Shown one piece after another: positions 1 to 8,298 of a stretch of DNA of 50,613 nt (position 1 is its first letter; every line of letters begins with the position of its first letter). The stretch is from an uncultured Prevotella sp. Lineage in GTDB: Bacteria > Bacteroidota > Bacteroidia > Bacteroidales > Bacteroidaceae. Location of the stretch: positions 1 through 50,613 of the forward strand of contig CAMHLV010000012.1 in NCBI GenBank assembly GCA_946186115.1, in the 5' to 3' direction. Under the pieces are notes generated by a model. It saw nothing but the letters and a program-made list of their open reading frames with translations. It searched no databases and was not told the DNA's origin. The translations under genes were made by a program, and so were the position numbers.

Positions 1-75
1 AGCGAGGGCAACGAGCTCGTTGGTCGCAAGAAGATTCGCGAGGCCAAGGGCGAGGAGCAGGAGTCTGGAGACTAA
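1..75 (+). CDS. C-terminal end of an unidentified protein (partial)
   Basis: An open frame enters from the left edge and ends at TAA 73-75, giving the last 24 residues of a protein. The tail is strongly charged (ending KGEEQESGD) and shows no recognisable motif, so I assign no function. A GA/CT-rich hairpin follows about 75 bp downstream, consistent with the end of a transcription unit. The frame has the GC-rich third positions typical of the coding genes nearby. Confidence 0.6.
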   Translation, partial: SEGNELVGRKKIREAKGEEQESGD

Positions 76-83
76 AAAGAAGA

Positions 84-123
84 ATTGAAAAATTGAAAAA
101 TTGAAAAATTGAAAAATTGAAGT
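84..123. repeat. Octamer tandem repeat (attgaaaa)n
   Basis: Five copies of an 8-bp word attgaaaa lie directly after the stop codon of the partial gene. The same kind of word, with other sequences and periods of 7-8 bp, recurs in many gaps of this window. Confidence 0.9.
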
Positions 124-148
124 TTTGAAGTCTGCGATTGAGTGAGTG

Positions 149-192
149 GAGAGAGAGGAACGCGTAAGATGTGCGGCTTCTCTCTCTTTGTT
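149..192 (+). terminator. Probable intrinsic terminator of the left-edge gene
   Basis: An arm of alternating GA (from about 149) faces an arm of CT (about 178-187), with a shorter GC pairing near the loop, followed by tttgttt. The stem is imperfect, so this is moderately supported. Confidence 0.45.
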
Positions 193-246
193 TAACGGAT
201 ACAAGCCTTTTAATATAGATTTGTAACTACAAATTCATACGTTTGT

Positions 247-1476
247 TTATGCTTTCTCCCTAAGATACTTCAGGCGCTCCATAGCCTGCTTGCGCGAAAT
301 CCAGAACTGGAAGCGATATACGCACAGCGTCAGCACGAAATAGCACAGGGCTTGAATCCACAGGATACGGTATTCGGGCATCACATCCTGGAAGTCGGCA
401 CCCATCGTGTTCAGTCTGACATAGGCCCGCGCCCCAAAGGTGCTTGGGAAGAGCCAGCTCACTCCCTGCCAGTAGCTGGGGATGTTGCTTTGCGGCCACG
501 ACACTCCCGTAAGGAAGAGCAGGGGCACAGAGACAAAGACTACAAGTAGCATGACATTCTCGCGATACTTGACGGTGCACGACACCATCATGCCAAAGAA
601 TATGCTGGCAATGATATAGGGAATCATCAGTTTCAGCAACGACTGCCACGTAGCCAGCTGCGGGAAGCTGAACAGCTTCGGAACAGCGGCACTGAGCCAC
701 GTGCCCATAATCAGGAATATCATCAGGTAACACAAAGCCTTACCCATCACTATCGACAGGGTATGCTGGTATCGCGAGTCGCCCACAGGTATCAGGTTGC
801 GATATGGATTCTCATCGCGGGCAGTACCTGCCGAGAGTCCTATGCCCAAGACGAGTGTCTGCTGCAGGATAAGCATCAGCACAGCTGGCAGCACCGACGA
901 GCCATAGCCTGCTGAGGGGCTGAACAGCGGCACGTCTTCATAGTCGAGCGGACGGGCGGAGATAGCTTCCTCACGCGCCGTGTAATGCCCTCCCAGCTGT
1001 CGCTGCAGTTCGCCGCCCATCTGCATGGTAACAGCCTGTGCCGTCTGGAAAATAGCCTTGTATGTGAGCATCAGGCTCATATCGCAATAAACGCTGACGG
1101 TGCCCTGCTGCATACGATACACATCGGTCTCGAACGAGCTGGGAATAAAATATATGCCCTTTACCAGCTGCCGGCTAACGAGCGACTTGGCCTCATCCAG
1201 GTCTTGCGCATAATAGGCTATCCTGACGTCGGGCGAAGCATCACACATTCGTATGAACTGCCGTGAGAGATGGCTGTGGGAGTCGTCGACCACACAAACC
1301 GGAACATCGCGGATAGTCTCATTATTATATATCCACGAGTATATCAGCGGATAGACGAGCGGCACCACAATGAAGAAGAGTAACACTCCCTCATCCTTCA
1401 CTACCTGTATCATCTCCTTGCGCCAGATGTAGCAGGCATCCTGCAGTCCTTTATATAATTTACGGAATATAGACAT
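247..1476 (-). CDS. ABC-2 type transporter permease (second of the pair)
   Basis: An inner-membrane permease of the ABC-2 family (YhhJ/YbhR type), predicted to form the membrane part of a drug or lipid exporter. One N-terminal membrane segment (about residues 28-48) is followed by a long periplasmic stretch and then five or six hydrophobic segments in the C-terminal half, the usual ABC-2 layout. It is a paralogue of the permease just upstream and overlaps its 3' end. I chose the ATG at 1476 (MSIFRKLY), which gives 409 residues; an in-frame ATG at 1491 would add five. It is the last gene of the leftward operon TolC-HlyD-permease-permease. No ATP-binding subunit is encoded nearby, although this family needs one. 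The substrate cannot be told from sequence. Confidence 0.88.
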   Translation of the reverse strand: MSIFRKLYKGLQDACYIWRKEMIQVVKDEGVLLFFIVVPLVYPLIYSWIYNNETIRDVPVCVVDDSHSHLSRQFIRMCDASPDVRIAYYAQDLDEAKSLVSRQLVKGIYFIPSSFETDVYRMQQGTVSVYCDMSLMLTYKAIFQTAQAVTMQMGGELQRQLGGHYTAREEAISARPLDYEDVPLFSPSAGYGSSVLPAVLMLILQQTLVLGIGLSAGTARDENPYRNLIPVGDSRYQHTLSIVMGKALCYLMIFLIMGTWLSAAVPKLFSFPQLATWQSLLKLMIPYIIASIFFGMMVSCTVKYRENVMLLVVFVSVPLLFLTGVSWPQSNIPSYWQGVSWLFPSTFGARAYVRLNTMGADFQDVMPEYRILWIQALCYFVLTLCVYRFQFWISRKQAMERLKYLREKA

Positions 1477-2629
1477 AGGTGAGCATTGCATTCTTGATTT
1501 TCTTCAAAACCAGCCAGGGCAGCAGAGTGAAAGCCGCCAAGGCAGCAAAATGGAACCATGCCTCGATGAGCGGATAGCCATTGAAGACGGTGGTCTGATA
1601 CACCATATAGTAGTGGCGCAGCGGGAAGAGCCACGACAGCGACTGCAAGGGAGCATCCATGCCCATGACGGGGAAGGCCGAGCCTGCCATCGAGATGCTG
1701 AGCACAGCCCACAGCGAACAGATACTCATCGACATTCGCAGCGAGGGCATCAGTCCGAAGACGAAGACGCCGAATCCCTGAGAGGCCAGCACCTGCATCA
1801 CTCCCAGAAGCACCAGCATCCAGGGACTGCCCAGATGCGGGAACTGCAAGTGATAGAACACGTATAATTCGTATCCGAAGACTATTGCCAGCCATACAAG
1901 CGTCTGTGGCAGATACTTGCCCAGTATGGCCACTACGACATTTCCGTGGGCCAGCTGCATCCACTCCTTGCCTGTGCTGAACTTCAGCTCTGTGCCCAGT
2001 GAGTATGCAGAGATGAGGAAAATGAAGAGCATAATGAGTCCTGGCACCAGGACGGTGCTCAGATAGACGTTGTAACTCGTCCAGGGATTAGCAATCTGGT
2101 GCAGATCGACCTTGATGGGCTGCATGAATGTCTGTATCTGGCGGTCGGTATATCCCTTGGCACGCATGACGCTCTGCCCCAGGGCTGCCGAGCCGAGGGT
2201 GGAAATGGTCTTCATATCCTTCATCAGCATAGAGCCCGCCGTGAGAGTGGTATTGCTGTAATAGTATGAAATCTTGGGCTGACGGCTGGCCAGCAGCTTG
2301 TCGGTAGTGCCCTGGGGGATGTAGAGAAATCCGTAAATCTCGTTGCGCTGCACAGCCCTGCGGGCATCGGATACGCTGGGATAACGGGCCACCACCTTCG
2401 ACATCTGGAAGGCATCCAACTTGCGTGTCAGAGCCCTCGATGTGGTGGTATTGTCAAGATCCACTATTCCCACGGGCATATCGGTAGGCAGACCGTCGCC
2501 CATGATAGAGGTGAAGAAGAATATCACCAGAATGGGAAACAGCACCATGCAGAAGAGATAGATGTGATTCTGACGCAGAATCTGCATCTCCCTCATCATA
2601 ACCGGGAAAATCTGCCTAATAGTCTTCAC
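1460..2629 (-). CDS. ABC-2 type transporter permease (first of the pair)
   Basis: A 389-residue inner-membrane permease of the same ABC-2 family as its downstream neighbour. The N-terminal segment (about 23-43) anchors it, the region to about 195 should be periplasmic, and five or six membrane segments follow. It starts 35 bp after the HlyD-like gene and its last codons overlap the next permease, so the two are probably translationally coupled and form a heterodimer. Known family pattern: YbhF-YbhS-YbhR-YbhG exporters combine one ATPase, two permeases and a periplasmic adaptor. Here the ATPase is missing from the operon. Confidence 0.88.
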   Translation of the reverse strand: MKTIRQIFPVMMREMQILRQNHIYLFCMVLFPILVIFFFTSIMGDGLPTDMPVGIVDLDNTTTSRALTRKLDAFQMSKVVARYPSVSDARRAVQRNEIYGFLYIPQGTTDKLLASRQPKISYYYSNTTLTAGSMLMKDMKTISTLGSAALGQSVMRAKGYTDRQIQTFMQPIKVDLHQIANPWTSYNVYLSTVLVPGLIMLFIFLISAYSLGTELKFSTGKEWMQLAHGNVVVAILGKYLPQTLVWLAIVFGYELYVFYHLQFPHLGSPWMLVLLGVMQVLASQGFGVFVFGLMPSLRMSMSICSLWAVLSISMAGSAFPVMGMDAPLQSLSWLFPLRHYYMVYQTTVFNGYPLIEAWFHFAALAAFTLLPWLVLKKIKNAMLTYVYIP

Positions 2630-2664
2630 GTTGTAGTGGTAAACCGCGAGTATTGCCCGCTATA

Positions 2665-3654
2665 TTACTTTATTATCAGCGACATTCCAGGACGAAGTCC
2701 CTCGAAAGGCTCTACAGGACGAGCCTTAACCTCAAATGTCTTCAGGTCGTACTCACCATTGGCCTTAGTAGCCTTCCAAACGGCATACGAGCCCTGGTCC
2801 TTCATATAGTAAACCTTCATCTCAACCTCCTTGTCGAAGGCAGGCACAAAGGCCTTGAAGGTAGAGCCCACCTTCATGCCGTCCAGCTGGTCTTCGCGAA
2901 CGTTGAAAGTACCCCACAGGTCGCTCATCACGGCAATGCTCATAATGGGAGAACCGGTACCCACCAGTTCGCCAACCTTTGGAAATACGTCGGTGACCTC
3001 ACCCTCCATCTGGGCTATCTGCACCGTCTCGTTGATGTATGAGTTTACCTCCTGCACGGCACCCTTTGCCCGTCCTACCAGTGCGGCAGCAGCCATCTTG
3101 TCTTCCCTGCGGGCACCATTGCGGGCCATATCGTACTGACTCTCGGCAGCCTTATACTGAGCCTCCATAGCTTTGTAGTTGGCAAAGACCTCGTCGCGCT
3201 TCTGGGCACTGATGACGCCCTCGTCGAACAGTCGCTGGATGCGCTGATAGGATTTCTCGGCAATCTCAAGTCCTGCCTTGGCCTGCTGCATCACGTTATA
3301 TGCTCCTCGAATCTGCTCCTCGCGGGCACCGTTGCGAGCCATCTCCTCCTGAGCGGCAGCAGCATTCTCGGCACTGCGGGCCTGCTCCATCTTGGCACGC
3401 ACCTCAGGGGCATCGAGTATGGCCAGCGTGTCGCCAACCTTCACATAGTCGCCTTCCTTGACACGGATTTCAAGGATACGGCCTGGTACCTTGCTTGATA
3501 CCCTGTACTCACTCACTTCCACCTGACCCTGAATCAGTTCGGGGTCACGGCCAAGGGCAAAGAATCCTATCAATGCCACGATGACCACCACTGCTGCAAA
3601 ACCCACTATCGCAAGCAGAATGTTTTTATGTTGTGTTGTTGCACTCATCTTCAA
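2665..3654 (-). CDS. HlyD-family periplasmic adaptor (membrane fusion protein)
   Basis: Membrane fusion protein that should bridge the inner-membrane permeases to the TolC-like outer-membrane channel. One membrane anchor (about residues 13-32) is followed by a lipoyl/barrel half (about 40-80, with the family-typical VKEGDYVKVGDTLAILDAPE), a long alpha-helical hairpin (about 85-200) and the returning barrel domain with VFPKVGELVGTGSPI. The two hairpin arms carry a visible internal repeat, MARNGAREE and MARNGARRE, as expected for an antiparallel coiled coil. Length of 329 is usual for YbhG-type adaptors. The gap to the TolC-like gene consists only of short tandem repeats. Start could also be the ATG at 3648. 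Confidence 0.92.
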   Translation of the reverse strand: MKMSATTQHKNILLAIVGFAAVVVIVALIGFFALGRDPELIQGQVEVSEYRVSSKVPGRILEIRVKEGDYVKVGDTLAILDAPEVRAKMEQARSAENAAAAQEEMARNGAREEQIRGAYNVMQQAKAGLEIAEKSYQRIQRLFDEGVISAQKRDEVFANYKAMEAQYKAAESQYDMARNGARREDKMAAAALVGRAKGAVQEVNSYINETVQIAQMEGEVTDVFPKVGELVGTGSPIMSIAVMSDLWGTFNVREDQLDGMKVGSTFKAFVPAFDKEVEMKVYYMKDQGSYAVWKATKANGEYDLKTFEVKARPVEPFEGLRPGMSLIIK

Positions 3655-3724
3655 AACTTCAATTCTTCAATTCTTCAATTTTGATGTTTCAAAACTTCAA
3701 TTCTTCAATTCTTCAATTCTTCAA
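3655..3724. repeat. Octamer repeats filling the TolC/HlyD gap
   Basis: The whole gap between the HlyD-like start and the TolC-like stop is made of copies of ttcaattc (gaattgaa on the coding strand), interrupted by one ttgatgtttcaaaac variant. On the coding strand this resembles the octamer at 84-123. Confidence 0.9.
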
Positions 3725-5221
3725 TTAATAAAGCGTTCCCAGTGCTTTCTGCAGGTTCACCTGACTGAGTTTCACGTCAATCTCGGCATCGATTTTCTGC
3801 GACTGAGCCTGAAGCCATGCTGTCTGAGCCTCCATGACGGTAGTCGATGATATCACACCCTCGCGGAATCCCAGAGTCGCCATGCGCAGGTTTTCGTTGG
3901 CCTTGACGGTGTTTGCCTTGGCCATCTCCAGAGTCTTGTTGGCCTCGTCCATACGGAAGGTGCTCTGGTTTACCTGCAGAGCTATCTTCTCGCGGGCATC
4001 GTCGAGTTCCAGCTTTGCAATGGTAGTAGCACCTTTGGATGCTCTCACCTTGTAGGCCACGTCGCCCCAGTTCCAGATGGGGACACGCACCATCACCCCT
4101 ACATTCCAGAATCCTCCGAATTTCTTTTCGAATCCGTTGAAGAGGTTAGGGTTCGATATGGCATATCCTCCCATCAGCGCTACCTGTGGCAGATTGCCTG
4201 CCTTCAGGATGTTAGTCATCTGCTGGTTCATATCCACCATATTCTTCAGCTGCTTCAGCTCAGGGCGGTTCTCCATTGCCTGCTCTACATCCAGTTGCGG
4301 TTGCAGTTCGATGGCTTCCAGGTCGTCGGAGTTCTCATCGGCCAGAGTCACCTGCTCGTCCATCGGAATGCCACAGAGCTGGCAGAGCAGCATCTTCGAG
4401 AGCACCAAGCCGTCGTTGACCTTAGTCAGTGTCATCTCGGCCTCATTCACCTTTACGCTGACGCTGAGCCCTTCAGAGCGTGTGGCCACGCCCTCGACTA
4501 TCATCTTCTGCACATCGTCGTCAAGCTTCTTTACCAATCCCAGATAGCTCTCGGCCAACTTCTGCTTATGGCGTAGCGACACCACCTGCCAGTAGGTCTG
4601 GTCTATATTATATAAGGTGAGCTGCCTTTTGGCATCGGCACTGTTGGCGGCCATCTGCTCACCGATATCAGCCATCTTGTTCATAGCAACGATGGCCCCA
4701 CCCATGAATATGGGCTGTGTGACGGTGACAGAACCGGCAAAGATGTTACGAGTATCCGTGCGCAATGCATCGACAAATCGCTGTCCGGCGGCATTGCCCA
4801 CCACTCCCATGTCTTTGAGCACAGAGCCCAACTGCTGTTGCACTACCTCGGGAGTAATGCCCATCATCCCCAGTATCTGCCAGGTACTGGCAGGCACCTT
4901 GCCCAGAATACTGGCAGCCTCGCTGCTTGCCGCACCCGAGAGAGTAGTCCCCAGCTGTGGGAATGCCGCTTTCTGCTCATCGTTGAGCAGCGATATTTCC
5001 TTGCTGGTCCACTCATATCCTCCCATAGCACTGACGTGAGGCAGATATTTGGTGCGTGCCGACTTACGCAGGTTGGCAGCCACATCCTGCTTCACTTTCG
5101 ACACAGTAAGCTGCTTGTTGTTGCGCAAGGCCATAGCCCGGCAACTGTCAAGCGTCAGCAGTTGCTGCGCCCCAGCGGGAAAAGGCAATAATGCGAGGAA
5201 AAAATAAGATAAATACCTCAT
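3725..5221 (-). CDS. TolC-family outer membrane efflux protein
   Basis: Outer-membrane channel component of the tripartite exporter encoded by this operon. Residues 1-18 form a signal peptide (MRYLSYFFLALLPFPAGAQ), and the mature part shows the two-fold TolC repeat: LDSCRAMALRNNKQLTVSK near the N-terminus and a second half beginning around residue 300 (QAMENRPELKQLK). Long amphipathic helices match the periplasmic tunnel. A Bacteroidetes feature is the extended loop at about 75-160. At 498 residues it is of usual length. It lies first of the four transport genes and downstream of the coiled-coil protein at 5279-6154. Confidence 0.92.
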   Translation of the reverse strand: MRYLSYFFLALLPFPAGAQQLLTLDSCRAMALRNNKQLTVSKVKQDVAANLRKSARTKYLPHVSAMGGYEWTSKEISLLNDEQKAAFPQLGTTLSGAASSEAASILGKVPASTWQILGMMGITPEVVQQQLGSVLKDMGVVGNAAGQRFVDALRTDTRNIFAGSVTVTQPIFMGGAIVAMNKMADIGEQMAANSADAKRQLTLYNIDQTYWQVVSLRHKQKLAESYLGLVKKLDDDVQKMIVEGVATRSEGLSVSVKVNEAEMTLTKVNDGLVLSKMLLCQLCGIPMDEQVTLADENSDDLEAIELQPQLDVEQAMENRPELKQLKNMVDMNQQMTNILKAGNLPQVALMGGYAISNPNLFNGFEKKFGGFWNVGVMVRVPIWNWGDVAYKVRASKGATTIAKLELDDAREKIALQVNQSTFRMDEANKTLEMAKANTVKANENLRMATLGFREGVISSTTVMEAQTAWLQAQSQKIDAEIDVKLSQVNLQKALGTLY

Positions 5222-5225
5222 TATA

Positions 5226-5278
5226 TACGTTCTTCGTTTTTCGTTCTTCGTCTTTCGTTTTTCGTTCTTCGTTCTTCG
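5226..5278. repeat. Heptamer repeats (ttcgttc/ttcgttt) filling a gap
   Basis: Seven to eight copies of a 7-bp word alternating ttcgttc and ttcgttt occupy the whole gap between the TolC-like start and the stop of the upstream gene. The word differs from the ones at 84-123 and 3655-3724 but the period and placement are the same. Confidence 0.9.
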
Positions 5279-6154
5279 TTATTTCTCAAATGTGAAGTTT
5301 CTCGATCCTATGGCCTGTCCGTCGCAGAAGATGCTCACGTTATACTGTCCTCCGCTAAGATACTCATTCACAGTCCAATATAGTTTCAGAGCCGTTTCCT
5401 CACCAGTATATTCGATGGCCTTACGCATCGACCAAGCCAACTGTTTGCCTGCATACTCGAAAGTGCCTCCACCATTGAGCAGTTCACCCTCAGGGGTAGT
5501 GATGCGCACATAGACATTGCGAGTACCGTTGCTGGCCGTCACATTCTTGGTGATGACAAACGACACATCAAGCGTTCGGGCATCCTTCATGGCTTTCACG
5601 GCCTTGCCCTTCTTATTCAGCGGAGTAAGCCTTATGCCCGATGCATCCAGCTGGGCGGCAATAGCCACCTTCTCCGACAGCGAAGCCTTCTGCGAGGTCA
5701 GCTCTTGATTCTGCTGGTTGCTCTCGGCAAGCTGACTGCGCACACGGTCGTTCTCGTCCATCAGATTCTGGTTAAGCCTGTTCAGCGAGTCTATCTGTAT
5801 CACATACGAGCGCAATACGGCTCTCACTGTGGCCAACTCCTTCTTCAGTCGGGTAATCTCGGCAGCGTCACTGGCATGAGTGCGCTTCAGCTCTTCCAGC
5901 AGTTTCTGTGTGCGCTCTTGCTCAGCCGTCAGTTCGGCAATGATAGAGTCGTTCTTGATAAAAGTCTTCATCTCGCTATACTGGGCAGCGAAATCCTGAT
6001 ACTCCTTCTCCATTTCCTGCTTGTCGAGGGCAGCCAATTCCTGCATATCCTGATTGGCTTTCTTCTCTTTTTTCAGACTATATCCCAAATAACCTATGCC
6101 CGCAAGCAGCAAAATGACGAGCAGTATTACTATTATCCAAGCTTTCTTATTCAT
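5279..6154 (-). CDS. Membrane-anchored coiled-coil protein, function unknown
   Basis: A 291-residue protein with a single N-terminal membrane segment (about 5-26), a long charged coiled coil (about 30-165, rich in E, K, Q and leucine heptads) and a C-terminal beta-rich domain of about 120 residues (YVRITTPEGELLNGGG, later GGQYNVSIFCDGQAIGSRNF). I recognise this as a type seen in Bacteroidales but know no function. Topology suggests an inner-membrane protein with the coil and C-domain in the periplasm. It lies upstream of and on the same strand as the efflux genes, separated by repeats only, so it may belong to the same transcript. A promoter with correct spacing precedes it at 6181-6211. Confidence 0.75.
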   Translation of the reverse strand: MNKKAWIIVILLVILLLAGIGYLGYSLKKEKKANQDMQELAALDKQEMEKEYQDFAAQYSEMKTFIKNDSIIAELTAEQERTQKLLEELKRTHASDAAEITRLKKELATVRAVLRSYVIQIDSLNRLNQNLMDENDRVRSQLAESNQQNQELTSQKASLSEKVAIAAQLDASGIRLTPLNKKGKAVKAMKDARTLDVSFVITKNVTASNGTRNVYVRITTPEGELLNGGGTFEYAGKQLAWSMRKAIEYTGEETALKLYWTVNEYLSGGQYNVSIFCDGQAIGSRNFTFEK

Positions 6155-6180
6155 ATTAAAAAGTATTCAAAAATTTTGTG

Positions 6181-6211
6181 CAAAAATAGTTTTTTCCCAC
6201 GAAATAGCCAA
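6181..6211 (-). promoter_or_regulatory. Bacteroidetes promoter for the coiled-coil/efflux transcript
   Basis: On the minus strand TTG (6211-6209), 20 bp, then TATTTTTG (6188-6181), matching TTG-N19/20-TAnnTTTG. It sits about 27 bp from the start codon at 6154 and back to back with the promoter of the cyd operon. Confidence 0.6.
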
Positions 6212-6217
6212 GAAAAA

Positions 6218-6248
6218 TTTGCAGTTTTGGAAAAAATTACTATATTTG
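6218..6248 (+). promoter_or_regulatory. Bacteroidetes promoter for DUF4492-cydAB
   Basis: TTTG at 6218-6221, 19 bp, then TATATTTG at 6241-6248, a full match to the Bacteroidetes -33/-7 pattern. The leader to the DUF4492 start codon at 6278 is about 25 nt. Confidence 0.75.
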
Positions 6249-6277
6249 CAACAATATTAACGTAAAAATAAACAAGT

Positions 6278-6499
6278 ATGGGCAAACAGGGCTTTATTTA
6301 CAAGGCTTTTCACCTCTACTACGACGGTTTCCGCAATATGAAACTGGGACGCACCCTGTGGGCCATAATAATTATCAAGCTCTTCATTATCTTTGCTGTC
6401 CTCAAGGTGTTTTTCTTTCCAGACTTTCTCAAAGAGCATGCACCAGCAGGAGAAGAAGCCGAATATGTGGCTACGGAAATCGTTAATCGGGCGGAATGA
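6278..6499 (+). CDS. DUF4492 family protein, small cyd-operon membrane protein
   Basis: A 73-residue protein with one central membrane helix (about 27-48, LWAIIIIKLFIIFAVLKVFF) and an N-terminal YKAFHLYYDGFRNMKLGRTLW stretch typical of DUF4492. The family occurs next to cydA in Bacteroidetes, so a role as a small accessory subunit or assembly factor of cytochrome bd is plausible (inference). It has its own consensus promoter and precedes cydA by 92 bp of simple repeats. Confidence 0.85.
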   Translation: MGKQGFIYKAFHLYYDGFRNMKLGRTLWAIIIIKLFIIFAVLKVFFFPDFLKEHAPAGEEAEYVATEIVNRAE

Positions 6500-6502
6500 T
6501 AA

Positions 6503-6588
6503 TGATAACGAGAACGTTAACGATAACGATAACCTAAAAACTCAAAACTTAAAACTAAAAACTCAAAACTAAAAACTAAAAACTATAA
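6503..6588. repeat. Mixed short repeats upstream of cydA
   Basis: Two different repeat words follow each other: a 6-bp word around gataac (about 6503-6533) and a 7-bp word around aaaactc/aaaacta (about 6535-6583). They end 8 bp before the cydA start codon, so they fill the leader between DUF4492 and cydA. Confidence 0.85.
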
Positions 6589-6591
6589 TCT

Positions 6592-8244
6592 ATGAACTGT
6601 GAACTATTTCTTAACATTGACGCCAGCTCAATAAATTGGGCGAGGGCACAATTTGCGCTCACGGCAATCTATCACTGGCTGTTCGTGCCCCTGACGCTCG
6701 GATTGGCTGTTATCATGGGCATCTGCGAAACCTACTGGTATCGCTCCCGCGACACCTTCTGGCGCGACTGCGCAATGTTCTGGCAAAGGCTCTTCGGAGT
6801 AAACTTCGCCATGGGAGTTGCAACGGGTATCATCCTCGAATTCGAGTTTGGCACCAACTGGTCGAACTACTCTTGGTTTGTAGGCGACATCTTCGGAGCG
6901 CCACTGGCCATCGAGGGCATCGTGGCATTCTTTATGGAGTCAACATTCGTTGCAGTCATGTATTTCGGCTGGAAGAAAGTATCACCCGGATTCCATCTGG
7001 CATCCACATGGCTCACAGGATTAGGAGCCACGATATCAGCATGGTGGATACTGGTGGCTAATGCCTGGATGCAGAATCCAGTAGGCTGCGCCTTCAACCC
7101 CGACACAATGCGCAACGAGATGGTGTCGTTCATCGATGTAGCACTCTCACCCTTCGCCGTAGGCAAGTTCTGCCATACCGTCATCTCGGCATGGATTATC
7201 GGAGCCGTATTCGTAATGGCCGTATCATGCTGGTATCTTATGAAGCGCCGCGAGATACGACTGGCCAAGGAGAGCATCAAGATAGCCGTAGTGGTAGGTC
7301 TCATAGCATCGCTGGGAGCAGCATTTACCGGCCATATCAGCGGACAGCAGGTGGCCAAGGCGCAACCCATGAAGCTCGCTGCAATGGAGGCACTCTACAA
7401 TGGCGGCACCGACCAGGGACTCACGGCCATAGCCTGGGTGAACCCCTTTGTGCAGCCCGACTACAAGAATCAGCAGTCGGCACCGCTCAAGATCGACATG
7501 CCCTACGCACTCTCTGTCATGGCCACCAACGACCCTCACGGCTACGTGCCCGGCATCAACGACATCCTCAACGGCTATACCACGCCCGACGGACATGTAG
7601 AACCCTCGGTTGACGAGAAGATAGAGCGCGGACAGAAGGCCATCACCGCACTGGCTGCCTACCGCAAAGCCAAGAAAGAAGGCGCCAGCGAGGCCGACGT
7701 CAATGCCCAGCTGTCGATTATCAAAGAGAATATGCCCTACTTCGGCTACGGCTATGTGAAGGACAAGAACGACATAGTGCCCTACGTGCCGGTAAACTTC
7801 TGGGCCTTCCGCATCATGGTAGGCGTGGGATGCCTGCTCATTCTCTACTTCATCATCATGGCCATCATATCATTCCGCATCCCCTACCTGTCGATTATCA
7901 CGCGCCGACTGCTGGCCTCAGTCGGTCTGCTGCCAGAGACACATGCCGACACGCACGAAATCACCTCACTGCCAGCATGGCACTATTGGGTGGCCATCAT
8001 CCTTGTGCCACTGTCGTACATAGCATCCGAGAGCGGCTGGCTCGTGGCAGAGTTCGGCAGACAACCCTGGACCATTCAGGACATGCTGCCCACATGGGTA
8101 GGCATCAGCGACATCAGCGGTGCCAGTGTAGCCCTCACGTTCTTCCTTTTCCTGTTCCTCTTCACACTTATGCTTGCTGTAGAAATCAGCATCCTGCTCA
8201 AGCAGATAAAGAAAGGACCTGAATATACGGAAATTGAAAATTGA
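6592..8244 (+). CDS. cydA: Cytochrome bd quinol oxidase subunit I
   Basis: Subunit I of cytochrome bd oxidase, which oxidises quinol and reduces oxygen to water at low oxygen tension in the inner membrane. The N-terminal ARAQFALTAIYHWLFVPLTL carries the conserved haem-ligand histidine (residue 28, equal to H19 of E. coli). The second histidine lies in KFCHTVISAWIIGA near residue 194, and FRIMVGVG near residue 406 supplies the axial methionine. About nine hydrophobic segments are visible, with a long hydrophilic loop (about 275-395) between segments as in the Q-loop region. The 550 residues fit the Bacteroidetes form. The stop codon TGA (8242-8244) is itself part of a heptamer repeat tract. 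Confidence 0.97.
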   Translation: MNCELFLNIDASSINWARAQFALTAIYHWLFVPLTLGLAVIMGICETYWYRSRDTFWRDCAMFWQRLFGVNFAMGVATGIILEFEFGTNWSNYSWFVGDIFGAPLAIEGIVAFFMESTFVAVMYFGWKKVSPGFHLASTWLTGLGATISAWWILVANAWMQNPVGCAFNPDTMRNEMVSFIDVALSPFAVGKFCHTVISAWIIGAVFVMAVSCWYLMKRREIRLAKESIKIAVVVGLIASLGAAFTGHISGQQVAKAQPMKLAAMEALYNGGTDQGLTAIAWVNPFVQPDYKNQQSAPLKIDMPYALSVMATNDPHGYVPGINDILNGYTTPDGHVEPSVDEKIERGQKAITALAAYRKAKKEGASEADVNAQLSIIKENMPYFGYGYVKDKNDIVPYVPVNFWAFRIMVGVGCLLILYFIIMAIISFRIPYLSIITRRLLASVGLLPETHADTHEITSLPAWHYWVAIILVPLSYIASESGWLVAEFGRQPWTIQDMLPTWVGISDISGASVALTFFLFLFLFTLMLAVEISILLKQIKKGPEYTEIEN

Positions 8245-8297
8245 AAATTGAAAATTGAAAATTGAAAATTGAAAATTGATAATTGAAAATTGAATAT
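8231..8297. repeat. Heptamer repeats (aaattga)n spanning cydA end to cydB start
   Basis: About nine near-perfect copies of a 7-bp word run from the last codons of cydA through its stop codon up to the cydB ATG. Because TGA is part of the word, repeats beyond the first copies cannot be read through in this frame. Confidence 0.92.
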
Positions 8298-8298
8298 T

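Noticed and set aside
8290..8298. TTG start for cydB
   Set aside because: It lies in the repeat tract; the ATG at 8299 gives the normal CydB N-terminus.
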